Assembly (NCBI GenBank): GCA_044226395.1
Contig: JBGAHD010000001.1
Span: 1,277,014 to 1,341,013 of the forward strand
Origin: JBGAHD01 sp044226395
GTDB taxonomy: Bacteria; Pseudomonadota; Gammaproteobacteria; Xanthomonadales; Ahniellaceae
Length of the DNA: 64,000 nt
Direction: 5' to 3'
Below the pieces are notes generated by a model. It ran no database searches, was not told where the DNA came from, and saw only the letters and a program-made list of their open reading frames with translations. The translations under genes were made by a program, and so were the position numbers. This document shows positions 34,686 to 43,651 of the stretch, one piece after another (positions within the stretch are counted from its first letter, which is position 1; the number at the start of each line of letters is the position of its first letter).

Positions 34686-34860
34686 GGAATGGCCGAGTAT
34701 ACCGATTTGACGCGCTGCCGCACGGCGAAGGAAGTGGTCGCCGCCGCGGTTCAAGGCGCCCTGCCCGGCCCACGGCTTCGAAGCGATCACGTTCCCGCGC
34801 GCGCCCTCGATGAGAGCGGCGACCGCTTCCCCGATGCCGCTCGAAACGAGGCGTCGCGCC

Positions 34861-36411
34861 CTAGTGCTCGCGCAAATGCCGCGGCCGCAGGCCCAAGGCC
34901 AGCAACACGCCCGCGTAAACCGCGGCGGCGGCGGGCACGGCCCAGGCGAGATGCAGCACGCGCTCGCGAACACCGAGCGCGGACCAGGGCCCGATCCACC
35001 CCTTGATCGTGACGAGCAGCGCGACCATCGCCACGCAGGCGAGCAACAAGCGCCCGGCGAATCGCGGCCAACCCGGTCGCGCGGTGAACAACTGCTGGAG
35101 CCGCACGAAACGCCACAGCAACGCCGCGTTGACCACGCCCGCCAAACCCGTGGCGAGCGCAATGCCGGCGTGCCCCCCTTCGACGCGGTAGTGCCACAGC
35201 GGCACCACGATCAGCGAACACAAGACCACGTTCACCGCGATCGTGATGATGGCCGCGCGCACCGGCGTACGCGTGTCCTGCCGGGCGTAGAACGCGGGCG
35301 CGAGCACCTTGGCGATCATGAAAGGCGGCAGGCCCAGCGCGAGCGCCTGCAGGCTCAGCGCGGCCATGCGCGTGTCGTAGGCGCTGAACTTGCCCCATTG
35401 ATAGAGCGTGGCGCAGATCGGTTCGGCGAACAGGAACAAACCCAGACAGGCCGGCAAGGACACCAGCAAGGCCATGCGCAGGCCCCAGTCGAGCGTGCCG
35501 GAAAAACCTTCGGCGTCATTGCTCGCCACGCGCTTGGACAACGCCGGCAGCAACACCGTGCCCAACGCCACGCCGAACATGCCTTGCGGAAACTCGAGCA
35601 AGCGATCGGTGAGGTACAACCAGGTCTGACTGCCTGTAGCCAGGAGCGACGCGAACAAGGTCGCGACCAGCAGGTTGATCTGCGCCGCCGACGAACCGAG
35701 GATGGTCGGCAGCATCAACCGAAACACGCGCCGCACGCCCGGATGCGCCGTGTTCCAGCGCAGGCGCGGCAATACGCCCAGGCGCGCGAGCGCACCCCAC
35801 TGCAGCGCCAATTGCAGAAACCCTGCGAACAGCACGGCCCAGGCCAGCGATTTGATCGGCACCGCGAGCAGCGGCGCCAACCAGATCGCCGCGGCGATCG
35901 ACGACAGGTTGAACAACACCGGCGTCACCGCCGGCAGCGCGAAGCGCCCGTAACTGTTCAACACGCCCGCGGCCAGCGCGGTCAACGACACGAACCACAG
36001 ATACGGAAACGTGATCCGCAGCATGTCGGTGATCAGGCTGAACTTCTCCGGTTCGTCGAGCGCGCCCGGCGCGAACAAGGCCGCGATCGCGGGCGCGGCC
36101 AGCACGCCCGCCACGGTCACGATCAGCACCACGGCGCACAGCGCGCCGGCGACGTGATCGAGCAGGTCGCGAATCGCCTCGTGGTCCTCGCGCTGCTTGA
36201 GTTCGGTGAACACCGGCACGAAGGCTTGGGCGAACGAGCCCTCGGCGAAAATGCGGCGCAAAAAGTTGGGAATGCGGTACGCGATCAGAAACGCATCGGT
36301 CGCCGCCGACACGCCGAACACGCCCGATTGCACCACGTCGCGCGCGTAACCGGTCACGCGCGACAGCAGGGTCATGAACGAGAACACCAGGGTCGACCGC
36401 AGCAGTTTCAT
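34861..36411 (-). CDS. murJ: lipid II flippase MurJ (MviN)
   Basis: A 516-residue polytopic inner-membrane protein of the MOP superfamily with about 14 transmembrane helices that moves the peptidoglycan precursor lipid II to the periplasmic side. Family features: the N-terminal TLVFSFMTLLSRVTGYARD, TDAFLIAYRIPNFLRRIFAEGSFAQAFVPVF (in two parts) and charged residues in the central cavity helices. The start is ATG 36409-36411 with AAGGG some 14 nt upstream. It is divergent from rpsT, and 175 bp separate it from ribF. Confidence 0.95.
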   Translation of the reverse strand: MKLLRSTLVFSFMTLLSRVTGYARDVVQSGVFGVSAATDAFLIAYRIPNFLRRIFAEGSFAQAFVPVFTELKQREDHEAIRDLLDHVAGALCAVVLIVTVAGVLAAPAIAALFAPGALDEPEKFSLITDMLRITFPYLWFVSLTALAAGVLNSYGRFALPAVTPVLFNLSSIAAAIWLAPLLAVPIKSLAWAVLFAGFLQLALQWGALARLGVLPRLRWNTAHPGVRRVFRLMLPTILGSSAAQINLLVATLFASLLATGSQTWLYLTDRLLEFPQGMFGVALGTVLLPALSKRVASNDAEGFSGTLDWGLRMALLVSLPACLGLFLFAEPICATLYQWGKFSAYDTRMAALSLQALALGLPPFMIAKVLAPAFYARQDTRTPVRAAIITIAVNVVLCSLIVVPLWHYRVEGGHAGIALATGLAGVVNAALLWRFVRLQQLFTARPGWPRFAGRLLLACVAMVALLVTIKGWIGPWSALGVRERVLHLAWAVPAAAAVYAGVLLALGLRPRHLREH

Positions 36412-36452
36412 CGCGGCAAAGCCCTTGAATGCAGCGCGAAAAGCCGCGGAAG

Positions 36453-36481
36453 TTGACGAAAGCCGTTCATATCCGGATACT
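36453..36481 (+). promoter_or_regulatory. rpsT promoter
   Basis: TTGACG (36453-36458), a 17-bp spacer and GATACT (36476-36481). The predicted transcript starts near 36488, giving a leader of about 37 nt before the TTG start. Confidence 0.7.
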
Positions 36482-36524
36482 TACGCCCCTTTTTCCGCCC
36501 CACGAAAGCATTCGGAGTATTCCC

Positions 36525-36788
36525 TTGGCCAATATCAAATCCGCGAAGAAGCGCGCCCGCCAGGCCGTCAAGCGCAACTCGCGCAATGCCGCCCAGCGTT
36601 CGGCGCTGCGCACCGCCGTCAAGAAGGTCCTCAAGGCCCTCGACTCGGGCGACAAGAACGCCGCTCAAGGCGCCTATTCGGCCGCGGAATCCGCGCTCGA
36701 CCGCTTCGCCGCGAAGGGCCTGATCCACAAGAACAAGGCGTCCCGCCACAAGGCTCGCATCACCGCGCGCATCCGCGCGCTGGCCTGA
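36525..36788 (+). CDS. rpsT: 30S ribosomal protein S20
   Basis: An 87-residue basic ribosomal protein that binds 16S rRNA: it begins MANIKSAKKRARQAVKRN and ends RITARIRALA. The start is TTG at 36525, not the upstream in-frame ATG at 36429, because TTG gives the exact family N-terminus and has GGAG 8 nt upstream. A TTG start also occurs in Escherichia coli rpsT, where it takes part in translational autoregulation by S20. It is divergent from murJ and followed by a strong terminator. Confidence 0.97.
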   Translation: MANIKSAKKRARQAVKRNSRNAAQRSALRTAVKKVLKALDSGDKNAAQGAYSAAESALDRFAAKGLIHKNKASRHKARITARIRALA

Positions 36789-36810
36789 TCGAGCCGCGGG
36801 ACGGGAAGCG

Positions 36811-36837
36811 AAAAAGCCGGCGAAAGCCGGCTTTTTT
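36811..36837. terminator. bidirectional terminator between rpsT and obgE
   Basis: AAAAAGCCGGC (36811-36821) and GCCGGCTTTTT (36826-36836) around GAAA. A T-tract is present on both strands, so it serves rpsT and the convergent obgE. Confidence 0.93.
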
Positions 36838-36867
36838 GTTGCCCGCGTGGCGGGCCGCGACAGGTGC

Positions 36868-37911
36868 TCAGGCACCGGCGGCGCGCTCCTTCTCGAGCTG
36901 ACGCTGCTCATCGAGGAAGGACATCACCTGATAGCACACGGCCTCGGTGCCCTCGCCGGTCGCGGCCGAGACCAGGAACCACGGTCCCTTCCAACGCAGC
37001 TTCTTGACGATGGCGCGGGCGCGCTTATCGCGCTCATCGGCATCGATCAGATCGGCCTTGTTGAGCACCAGCCAGCGCGGCCGCTTGGCCAGTTCGGCGT
37101 CGAACTTTTTCAGTTCTTTCTCGATCGCCTTGATCTGCTCGGCCGGATCGATGGCATCGTCCATCGGCGCCATGTCGACCAGATGCAGCAACAAGCGCGT
37201 GCGCATGACGTGCTTGAGGAATTGAATACCCAGCCCCGCGCCTTCGGCCGCGCCCTCGATGATGCCGGGGATGTCGGCGATCACGAAGCTGCGATGATTC
37301 TCGATGCGCACCACGCCCAGATTCGGGTGCAGCGTGGTGAACGGATAATCCGCCACGCGCGGTCGCGCGGCCGAGACCGCGCGGATGAAGGTGCTCTTGC
37401 CCGCGTTGGGGAAACCCAGCAGGCCGACGTCGGCGAGCAGCTTCAATTCCAGGCGGATCTCGCGCTCCTCGCCCGGCGAGCCCGACGTGAACTTGCGCGG
37501 CGCGCGATTGGTCGAGGTCTTGAAGTTGACGTTGCCACGCCCGCCGCGACCGCCCGTGGCGACCATCAAGCGCTGACCGTTGACGGTCAAGTCACCGATC
37601 ACTTCCTCGGTATCAACGTTGATCACGGTCGTGCCCACGGGCACCTGGATCACCGTGTCCTCGCCATTGGCGCCGGTCATCTGTCGACCCGCGCCATTGC
37701 CGCCGCGCTTGGCGCGATAGACGCGCTGATGGCGAAAGTCGACCAGGGTGTTGAGATTCTCGTCGGCGATCAGCCAGACATTGCCGCCGGCGCCGCCGTC
37801 ACCGCCGTCGGGGCCGCCGAAGGGAATGAACTTCTCGCGCCGGAAACTCGCGCAGCCATTGCCGCCGTTACCGGCGATCACTTTGATTTCTGCTTCGTCG
37901 ACGAACTTCAT
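36868..37911 (-). CDS. obgE: Obg-family GTPase
   Basis: A 347-residue GTPase involved in 50S ribosome assembly and stress control. The glycine-rich Obg fold is at about 1-158 (GGNGCASFRREKF, GGDGGAGG), followed by the G domain: G1 GFPNAGKST (about 160-168), G3 DIPGIIEGA, G4 NKADL and G5 SAAT. GGGAG lies 9 nt before the ATG at 37911. The gene follows rplU-rpmA in the classical order, but an intrinsic terminator sits between rpmA and obgE, so it needs readthrough or its own promoter. Confidence 0.96.
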   Translation of the reverse strand: MKFVDEAEIKVIAGNGGNGCASFRREKFIPFGGPDGGDGGAGGNVWLIADENLNTLVDFRHQRVYRAKRGGNGAGRQMTGANGEDTVIQVPVGTTVINVDTEEVIGDLTVNGQRLMVATGGRGGRGNVNFKTSTNRAPRKFTSGSPGEEREIRLELKLLADVGLLGFPNAGKSTFIRAVSAARPRVADYPFTTLHPNLGVVRIENHRSFVIADIPGIIEGAAEGAGLGIQFLKHVMRTRLLLHLVDMAPMDDAIDPAEQIKAIEKELKKFDAELAKRPRWLVLNKADLIDADERDKRARAIVKKLRWKGPWFLVSAATGEGTEAVCYQVMSFLDEQRQLEKERAAGA

Positions 37912-38017
37912 GCTGATCTCCCGCGGCCGGCGGCCACGGTCGGCGCGCTCTGATCACTGTTGCCCGATGACGGGGCGCGGGCACGCGCATCATGCCGCAT
38001 GCGCGTCCCGTCGAACA

Positions 38018-38047
38018 CAAAAACAAAGCCCCGCGCGTGGCGGGGCT
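38018..38047 (-). terminator. rplU-rpmA terminator
   Basis: Minus strand: AGCCCCGC stem (38047-38040 with 38034-38027), then TTTGTTTTTGTG. It lies 25 bp after the rpmA stop. Confidence 0.88.
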
Positions 38048-38071
38048 CTGTCGAAACCCTGACGGCTGGGA

Positions 38072-38329
38072 TCAGGCGGTCTTGATGTTGACCGTGCGGC
38101 GCTTGGCCGGACCCTTGACCGTGAACTCGATGACGCCATCGGCCAGCGCGAACAGCGTGTGATCGCGACCCAGGCCGACGTTGGCGCCCGGATGGAACTG
38201 GGTGCCACGCTGACGCACGATGATGTTGCCGGCGTTGACGGCCTGACCGCCGTACAACTTCACGCCGAGATACTTGGGGTTGGAATCGCGGCCGTTACGG
38301 GTACTGCCGCCTGCCTTTTTATGTGCCAT
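38072..38329 (-). CDS. rpmA: 50S ribosomal protein L27
   Basis: An 85-residue ribosomal protein whose N-terminus reaches the peptidyl transferase centre: begins MAHKKAGGSTRNGRDSN and contains GVKLYGGQAVNAGNIIVRQ. It has the short gammaproteobacterial N-terminus without a cleavable extension. GGGAG precedes the start. Cotranscribed with rplU (16-bp gap). Confidence 0.97.
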   Translation of the reverse strand: MAHKKAGGSTRNGRDSNPKYLGVKLYGGQAVNAGNIIVRQRGTQFHPGANVGLGRDHTLFALADGVIEFTVKGPAKRRTVNIKTA

Positions 38330-38345
38330 GACTTGATCTCCCGCC

Positions 38346-38660
38346 TCAACCAGCGCTGATGCCGGTGATTTCGATTTCGGTGTAGTGCTGGCGATGGCCC
38401 ATCTGCTTGCGATGGTGCTTGCGCCGACGGAATTTGACGACGGTGATCTTGTCGTGGCGACCGTGGCCGCGCACCTTCACCGACACCTTGGCGCCCTTGA
38501 GCACCGGCGCGCCGATGCTGACCGTGTCGCCGTCGCCGATCATCAGGACCTGGTCCAGATCGATCGAACTGCCGGGCTCGGCATCGAGTTTTTCGACCCG
38601 GACGATTTCGCCGGGCACCGCGCGGAACTGACGTCCGCCGGTCACGAACACTGCGTACAT
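38346..38660 (-). CDS. rplU: 50S ribosomal protein L21
   Basis: A 104-residue ribosomal protein: begins MYAVFVTGGRQFRAVPGE and has the conserved KFRRRKHHRKQMGHRQ near the end, which binds 23S rRNA. AGAGGAA lies 5-11 nt before the ATG. It is the first gene of the rplU-rpmA transcript, with a near-consensus promoter upstream. Confidence 0.97.
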   Translation of the reverse strand: MYAVFVTGGRQFRAVPGEIVRVEKLDAEPGSSIDLDQVLMIGDGDTVSIGAPVLKGAKVSVKVRGHGRHDKITVVKFRRRKHHRKQMGHRQHYTEIEITGISAG

Positions 38661-39019
38661 GGCTATTCCTCTGTCGTTATTCTATGGCTTACGCCGATTG
38701 CGAGCCGCGCAGAGTAGCCGCAGCACGCTGCCGCGTCAATGGCTTAGGCCTTGCGCGAAGGGCCCGGGCGAGGTGCCTTCAGACCCGCGGCGGCGCGCGG
38801 TGGACCGCGATGGGGCGGCACCCGGCGATCCGCCCGGACCAGCCGGAAACGCGTGTTCGCTCAGAGGCTTGGCGGCGATTGCCGAGGCGACGATGCTTGC
38901 CGCTGACGACCGTGGCAGGCCCGTCGCGGCCTTGCGACGCTTCATCACAATTCTGGTACGGCCCGCCGCGCGGAGGACGAGTATAGTACGCGGTTTGCCT
39001 CGCCCCGATCTCAAAGCCC
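38661..39019. other. divergent intergenic region rplU | uvrA
   Basis: 359 bp. The rplU promoter fills the left end. The middle is GC-rich with no recognisable gene or RNA. On the right, TATAGT at about 38982 in a short imperfect palindrome (GTATAGTAC) lies some 35 bp before uvrA. It could be its -10 and possibly a LexA-type site, but it does not match an SOS box well. Confidence 0.35.
38711..38739 (-). promoter_or_regulatory. rplU promoter
   Basis: Minus strand: TTGACG (38739-38734), a 17-bp spacer and TACTCT (38716-38711). The predicted start near 38704 gives a leader of about 44 nt. Confidence 0.75.
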
Positions 39020-41866
39020 ATGGATACCATCCGAATCCGCGGCGCACGCACGCACAATCTGAAGAACATCGATCTCGATCTGCCGCGCAATCAGCTGATC
39101 GTGATCACCGGCCTGTCGGGCTCGGGCAAGTCGTCCCTGGCCTTCGACACGATTTACGCCGAGGGCCAGCGACGCTACGTGGAATCCCTGTCGGCCTACG
39201 CACGACAGTTCCTGTCGATGATGGAAAAGCCCGATGTCGATCACATCGAGGGCCTGTCGCCCGCGATTTCGATCGAACAGAAGTCGACCTCGCACAACCC
39301 GCGCTCGACCGTGGGCACGATCACCGAGGTCTACGACTATCTGCGTCTGCTTTACGCGCGCGTGGGCACGCCGCGCTGCCCCGATCACGATCTGCCGCTC
39401 GAGGCACAGACCGTCAGCCAGATGGTCGACGCCACGCTCGCGCTCGATGGCGAGCGCCGCTTCATGCTGCTCGCGCCGCTGGTGCGCGATCGCAAGGGCG
39501 AGCATCTGCAAGTGTTCGAGAATCTGCGCGCGCAAGGCTTCGTGCGCGTGCGCGTCGATGGCAAGCTGCATGACATCGACGCGGTGCCCGCGCTGGCGCT
39601 CCGTCAGAAGCACACGATCGAGGCCGTGGTCGATCGCTTCAAGCCCAAGGCCGATCTCAAGCAACGCCTGGCCGAGTCCTTCGAGACCGCGCTGCGCCTG
39701 GGCGAAGGCATCGCCATCGTCGTCGACATGGACGACGCCAAGGCCAAGGAGCAGTTGTACTCCTCGCGCTTCGCCTGCCCGATCTGCGATTACTCGCTGT
39801 CGGAACTCGAGCCGCGCCTGTTCTCGTTCAATTCGCCCATGGGCGCGTGTCCGAGTTGCGATGGCCTGGGCGTGACCCAGTTCTTCGATCCCTCGCGCGT
39901 GGTGATTCATCCGGAGTTGTCGCTCGCGGCCGGCGCGGTGCGTGGCTGGGATCGACGCAACGCGTATTACTTTCAGCTCGTCGCCTCGCTGGCCAAACAC
40001 TACAAGTTCAACGTCGACACGCCGTGGGAAGACTTGCCCGAGCGCATCCGCAAGTGCGTGCTGTTCGGCAGCGGCGACGACGAGATCAGCTTCAAGTACC
40101 TCACCGAGGCCGGCGGCAACGTCACGCGCAAGCATCGCTTCGAGGGCATCATTCCCAACCTCGAGCGCCGCTACAAGGAAACCGAATCGCCGGTGGTGCG
40201 CGAGGAATTGGCCAAGTTCATCAGTCAGCGCCAGTGTCCGGAATGCCAAGGCCAGCGCCTCAATCGCGCGGCGCGGCATGTGTTCGTGGGCACGCACAAT
40301 CTGCACGCGCTGTGCTCGATGCCGGTCGATCGCGCGTTGAATGTGTTCTCCGAACTCAAGCTCGACGGCTGGCGCGGCGAGATCGCGGTGAAGATCGTCA
40401 AGGAGATTCGCGAGCGTCTGCGATTCCTGGTCGACGTGGGTCTGGAATACCTCACGCTCGAGCGTCAGGCCGACACCTTGTCGGGCGGCGAAGCGCAGCG
40501 CATTCGCCTGGCCAGTCAGATCGGCGCGGGCTTGGTCGGCGTGATGTATGTGCTCGACGAGCCTTCGATCGGCCTGCATCAGCGCGACAACGAACGCCTG
40601 CTCGGCACGCTCACGCGGCTGCGCGATCTGGGCAATTCCGTGCTCGTGGTCGAACATGACGAGGACGCGATCCGCGCCGCCGATCACGTGGTCGACATCG
40701 GCCCCGGCGCTGGCGTGCACGGCGGCCGCGTGGTGGCGCAAGGCAGCGTCAAGGATCTGCTGGCGTCGCCCGAATCGATCACGGGCCAGTTCCTGTCCGG
40801 CGCGCGACGCATCGAGATTCCCAAGCAGCGACGCGAGCCCGATCCCAAGCGCATGCTGCGGCTGATCGGCGCCAGCGGCAACAATCTCAAGAACGTCAAT
40901 CTGGATGTGCCCGCAGGTTTGTTCGTCGCCGTGACCGGCGTGTCAGGTTCGGGCAAGTCGACCTTGATCAACGACACGCTGTTCCGCATCGCGTCGTCGC
41001 AACTCAATGGTTCGAACGAAATGCCCTCGCCTTATCGCAAGGTCGAGAATCTGGAACTGTTCGACAAGGTCGTCGACATCGATCAGTCACCGATCGGCCG
41101 CACGCCGCGTTCCAACCCGGCCACGTACACGGGCTTGTTCACGCCGCTGCGCGATCTGTTCTCGCAGGTGCCCGAGGCGCGCTCGCGCGGCTACACGCCG
41201 GGGCGCTTCAGCTTCAATGTGAAGGGCGGTCGCTGCGAGGCGTGCCAGGGCGACGGCATGATCAAGGTCGAGATGCATTTTCTGCCCGACGTCTACGTGC
41301 CCTGCGATGTTTGCCACGGCAAGCGCTACAACCGCGAGACGCTGGAGATTCTCTACAAGGGCCACAGCATCAACGACGTGCTGGAGATGACGGTCGAGGA
41401 CGCGCAGAAACTCTTTGCGCCCGTGCCCAGCATCGGCGGCAAGCTCGACACGCTGATGGCCGTGGGTCTGGGTTACATCAAGCTCGGTCAGTCGGCGACC
41501 ACGCTGTCGGGTGGCGAGGCGCAGCGCGTCAAGCTCTCGCGCGAACTCTCGCGCCGCGACACGGGCCGCACGCTTTACATCCTCGATGAACCCACCACGG
41601 GCCTGCACTTCCACGACATCGAGCAATTGCTGAAGGTCTTGCACCGTTTGCGCGACGAGGGCAATACCGTGGTCGTGATCGAGCACAATCTCGACGTGAT
41701 CAAGACCGCCGACTGGGTCGTCGATCTTGGTCCCGAGGGCGGCGATCGCGGCGGCGAGATCCTGATCGAAGGCCCGCCGGAAAAGATCGCGCGCGAACCG
41801 CGCTCGCACACCGGCCGTTTTCTCGCGCCGGTGCTGGGCATCAAGCGCCGCAAGGAGGCCGCATGA
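39020..41866 (+). CDS. uvrA: excinuclease ABC subunit A
   Basis: A 948-residue DNA damage sensor of nucleotide excision repair. Two ABC ATPase modules: first Walker A GLSGSGKSS (31-39), second GVSGSGKST (about 640-648), each with an LSGGEAQR signature and a DEPSIGLHQRD or DEPTTGLHFHD Walker B. Zinc-binding modules are complete (CPICDY...CPSC, and CEACQGDG...CDVCHGK). The UvrB-binding insertion lies between. Full length. The start ATG lacks an obvious Shine-Dalgarno. The stop overlaps the next gene by 4 bp (ATGA). Confidence 0.97.
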   Translation: MDTIRIRGARTHNLKNIDLDLPRNQLIVITGLSGSGKSSLAFDTIYAEGQRRYVESLSAYARQFLSMMEKPDVDHIEGLSPAISIEQKSTSHNPRSTVGTITEVYDYLRLLYARVGTPRCPDHDLPLEAQTVSQMVDATLALDGERRFMLLAPLVRDRKGEHLQVFENLRAQGFVRVRVDGKLHDIDAVPALALRQKHTIEAVVDRFKPKADLKQRLAESFETALRLGEGIAIVVDMDDAKAKEQLYSSRFACPICDYSLSELEPRLFSFNSPMGACPSCDGLGVTQFFDPSRVVIHPELSLAAGAVRGWDRRNAYYFQLVASLAKHYKFNVDTPWEDLPERIRKCVLFGSGDDEISFKYLTEAGGNVTRKHRFEGIIPNLERRYKETESPVVREELAKFISQRQCPECQGQRLNRAARHVFVGTHNLHALCSMPVDRALNVFSELKLDGWRGEIAVKIVKEIRERLRFLVDVGLEYLTLERQADTLSGGEAQRIRLASQIGAGLVGVMYVLDEPSIGLHQRDNERLLGTLTRLRDLGNSVLVVEHDEDAIRAADHVVDIGPGAGVHGGRVVAQGSVKDLLASPESITGQFLSGARRIEIPKQRREPDPKRMLRLIGASGNNLKNVNLDVPAGLFVAVTGVSGSGKSTLINDTLFRIASSQLNGSNEMPSPYRKVENLELFDKVVDIDQSPIGRTPRSNPATYTGLFTPLRDLFSQVPEARSRGYTPGRFSFNVKGGRCEACQGDGMIKVEMHFLPDVYVPCDVCHGKRYNRETLEILYKGHSINDVLEMTVEDAQKLFAPVPSIGGKLDTLMAVGLGYIKLGQSATTLSGGEAQRVKLSRELSRRDTGRTLYILDEPTTGLHFHDIEQLLKVLHRLRDEGNTVVVIEHNLDVIKTADWVVDLGPEGGDRGGEILIEGPPEKIAREPRSHTGRFLAPVLGIKRRKEAA

Positions 41867-42282
41867 GTCACGACACGCCGATCCTGCTCGCCGCCACCAT
41901 GGACGTGCGCTGGGGCGACATGGATGCCTTCAATCACGTCAACAACTCGGTCTATGCGACTTATGTCGAGGAAGCGCGCCTGCGCTGGATGGCGACGATC
42001 GAGGGCGAGTGGAACACCGGCGATTGCGCGCCCGTGATCGCGGCGCAAAGCATCAACTATCGCGCGCCGCTGACTTGGCCGGCGCAGATTGTGGTCGAGC
42101 TGATGCTCGAGCGCGTGGGCAATTCCAGTTTGACCATGGGCTTTCGCATCATCTCGCGCGACGCGCCGCATCGCTTCTACGCCGACGGCAGCACGGTGAT
42201 GGTGTGGTTCGATCCGCGCAGCGGCAAGTCCACGCCCCTGCCCGCCTGCGTGCGCGAGGCGGCGGAGCGCGGCGACAAGTAG
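41863..42282 (+). CDS. acyl-CoA thioesterase of the 4HBT hot-dog family
   Basis: A 139-residue thioesterase of the YbgC/FadM type that hydrolyses acyl-CoA. The catalytic region WGDMDAFNHVNNSVYATYVEEAR is visible, with the active Asp in WGDMD and the conserved H and N of NHVNN. The chain-length preference is not readable. It starts inside the end of uvrA (4-bp overlap), an uncommon partnership that probably reflects cotranscription rather than a shared task. Confidence 0.88.
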   Translation: MSHDTPILLAATMDVRWGDMDAFNHVNNSVYATYVEEARLRWMATIEGEWNTGDCAPVIAAQSINYRAPLTWPAQIVVELMLERVGNSSLTMGFRIISRDAPHRFYADGSTVMVWFDPRSGKSTPLPACVREAAERGDK

Positions 42283-42299
42283 TCGCCGGGGCGGATCGC

Positions 42300-42320
42300 G
42301 GTGCGACGATTGGTCGCACC
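42300..42320. terminator. hairpin between convergent thioesterase and copper-chaperone genes
   Basis: GGTGCGAC (42300-42307) pairs with GTCGCACC (42313-42320). No T-tract, so possibly a weak or rho-assisted terminator. Confidence 0.5.
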
Positions 42321-42369
42321 ACGGTTGACGCGGCGCGCGACGACTCGATCGTTGCGCGCGCCGCCAAAA

Positions 42370-42789
42370 TCAATTCGGTCGACGCACCTCGAACTCGACG
42401 TCGACCCGCTGATCGTCATCCAGGATCAGGGTGACCGTGACCCGATCGCCCGCCTTCAACGCGCGCTTGGCGCCGAACATCATCAGATGCTCCTCGCCCG
42501 GCGCGAACGCGTGATCGGCGTCCGCGGCGATGGCGACATGCGCGAGCGGGCGCATGCGCATCACGCCGCCGGCCATGCTCATTTCGTGCATCTCCACGCT
42601 GGAAAAGGCCTCGCTTTCGACGTTGACGATGGCGAGTTCGCGCGCGCCGTCGTTGTGCAGGCGCGCGAAGCCCGCATGCACGCTGGCGCCGGGCGGCGCT
42701 TCGCGAATCCAGGCGTCGCTCACGCGCAGATCGCCGGCGCGCGTCAGCGCGGCGACGAGCATCAAGCCGATGAACACGAGCAAGCGCAT
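42370..42789 (-). CDS. periplasmic copper chaperone PCu(A)C
   Basis: A 139-residue exported protein of PF04314 that carries Cu(I) to cytochrome oxidase. A signal peptide (about 1-18, ending LTRA) precedes a cupredoxin-like fold with the copper ligands in the H-x-M pattern: EMHEMSM, MRMRPLAH, then EHLMMFG. I chose the ATG at 42787-42789, with CGGAG upstream, over a longer in-frame start because it gives a clean signal peptide. No cytochrome oxidase gene is in the window. It is divergent from the enoyl-CoA isomerase gene across 73 bp. Confidence 0.9.
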   Translation of the reverse strand: MRLLVFIGLMLVAALTRAGDLRVSDAWIREAPPGASVHAGFARLHNDGARELAIVNVESEAFSSVEMHEMSMAGGVMRMRPLAHVAIAADADHAFAPGEEHLMMFGAKRALKAGDRVTVTLILDDDQRVDVEFEVRRPN

Positions 42790-42862
42790 GGTGACTCCGT
42801 CGGGAGGGCCGGGCGCGTATGATAGAGCCTCGTTCGCCCCTTCATCGAGACACGAGGTCGCC

Positions 42863-43618
42863 ATGCTGGAAATTCTTCGTCACGACGCCGTGTGGGAACT
42901 CAAGCTCAATCGCCCGCCGGTGAACGCGCTCAGTCCGGCGCTGATCCAGGCCCTGCGCGATGCCTTGTCCACGGCGCCCGCGCAAGGCGCGCGCGCGATC
43001 GTGTTGTCGGGGTCGCCGGGTTTGTTCTCGGCGGGGCTCGACGTGCCGACCCTGCTCGCTCTTGATCGCGCCGGAATGATCGCGTTCTGGGGCGAGTTCA
43101 TGGGCCTGATCGCGGCGCTCGGGCGCAGCCCCGTGCCCGTGGTCGCGGCGCTCACCGGCCATAGCCCCGCGGGCGGCGCGGTGCTGAGTCTGTTCTGCGA
43201 TTACCGCGTGATGGCGCGCGGCGCTTATCGCATCGGCTTGAACGAAGTGCAGGTCGGTCTTTCCGTGCCCGAGGTGATTCAAGCGGCGCTGCGACGCTTG
43301 GTCGGCGCGCATCGCGCCGAACGTCTGATGGTCGCGGGCGCGATGATTGATGCCGAGGAAGCGCTGCGCGTGGGCTTCGTCGACGAATTGACCGACGTCG
43401 ATCAAGTCGTGGTGCGCGCGGTCGCGTGGTGTCAGCAACATCTCGCCCTGCCGCCCGAAGCGATGCACGAAACGCGACGCCTGGCGCGCGCCGATCTGCA
43501 TCGCCTGCTCGATCCGGCCAACCAGCCGCCGATCGAAGACTTCATCGCGCGCTGGTTCAGCGACGAAGCGCAGGGCACCTTGCGCGCCCTGGTCGAGAAG
43601 CTCAAGTCGAAGAAGTGA
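42863..43618 (+). CDS. crotonase-family enoyl-CoA isomerase (ECI1-like)
   Basis: A 251-residue crotonase-fold enzyme. The oxyanion-hole regions are present (FSAGLD; GHSPAGGAVL). Of the two catalytic glutamates of enoyl-CoA hydratases, the first position is occupied by a non-acidic residue (PAGGAVLSL), and only the second is kept (IGLNEVQVGL). That single-Glu arrangement, and the CDYRVMA...GLNE sequence, match delta3-delta2-enoyl-CoA isomerases such as mitochondrial ECI1, which shift double bonds for beta-oxidation of unsaturated fatty acids. The start is ATG 42863 with CGAGG upstream. Confidence 0.85.
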   Translation: MLEILRHDAVWELKLNRPPVNALSPALIQALRDALSTAPAQGARAIVLSGSPGLFSAGLDVPTLLALDRAGMIAFWGEFMGLIAALGRSPVPVVAALTGHSPAGGAVLSLFCDYRVMARGAYRIGLNEVQVGLSVPEVIQAALRRLVGAHRAERLMVAGAMIDAEEALRVGFVDELTDVDQVVVRAVAWCQQHLALPPEAMHETRRLARADLHRLLDPANQPPIEDFIARWFSDEAQGTLRALVEKLKSKK

Positions 43619-43624
43619 CGCCGC

Positions 43625-43644
43625 GCGCGTCGCTCGCGACGCGC
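43625..43644. terminator. hairpin between convergent isomerase and sulfurtransferase genes
   Basis: GCGCGTCGC (43625-43633) and GCGACGCGC (43636-43644) form a perfect inverted repeat in the 33-bp gap. No T-tract. Confidence 0.5.
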
Positions 43645-43651
43645 GATCGCT

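Noticed and set aside
38975..38995. Possible LexA (SOS) box before uvrA
   Set aside because: Only a short imperfect palindrome around TATAGT is present. It does not fit the enterobacterial or xanthomonad SOS consensus well enough to call.
38659..39573. 304-codon plus-strand frame spanning the rplU-uvrA gap into uvrA
   Set aside because: Most of it is uvrA in another frame. The intergenic part has no start signal and no family resemblance.
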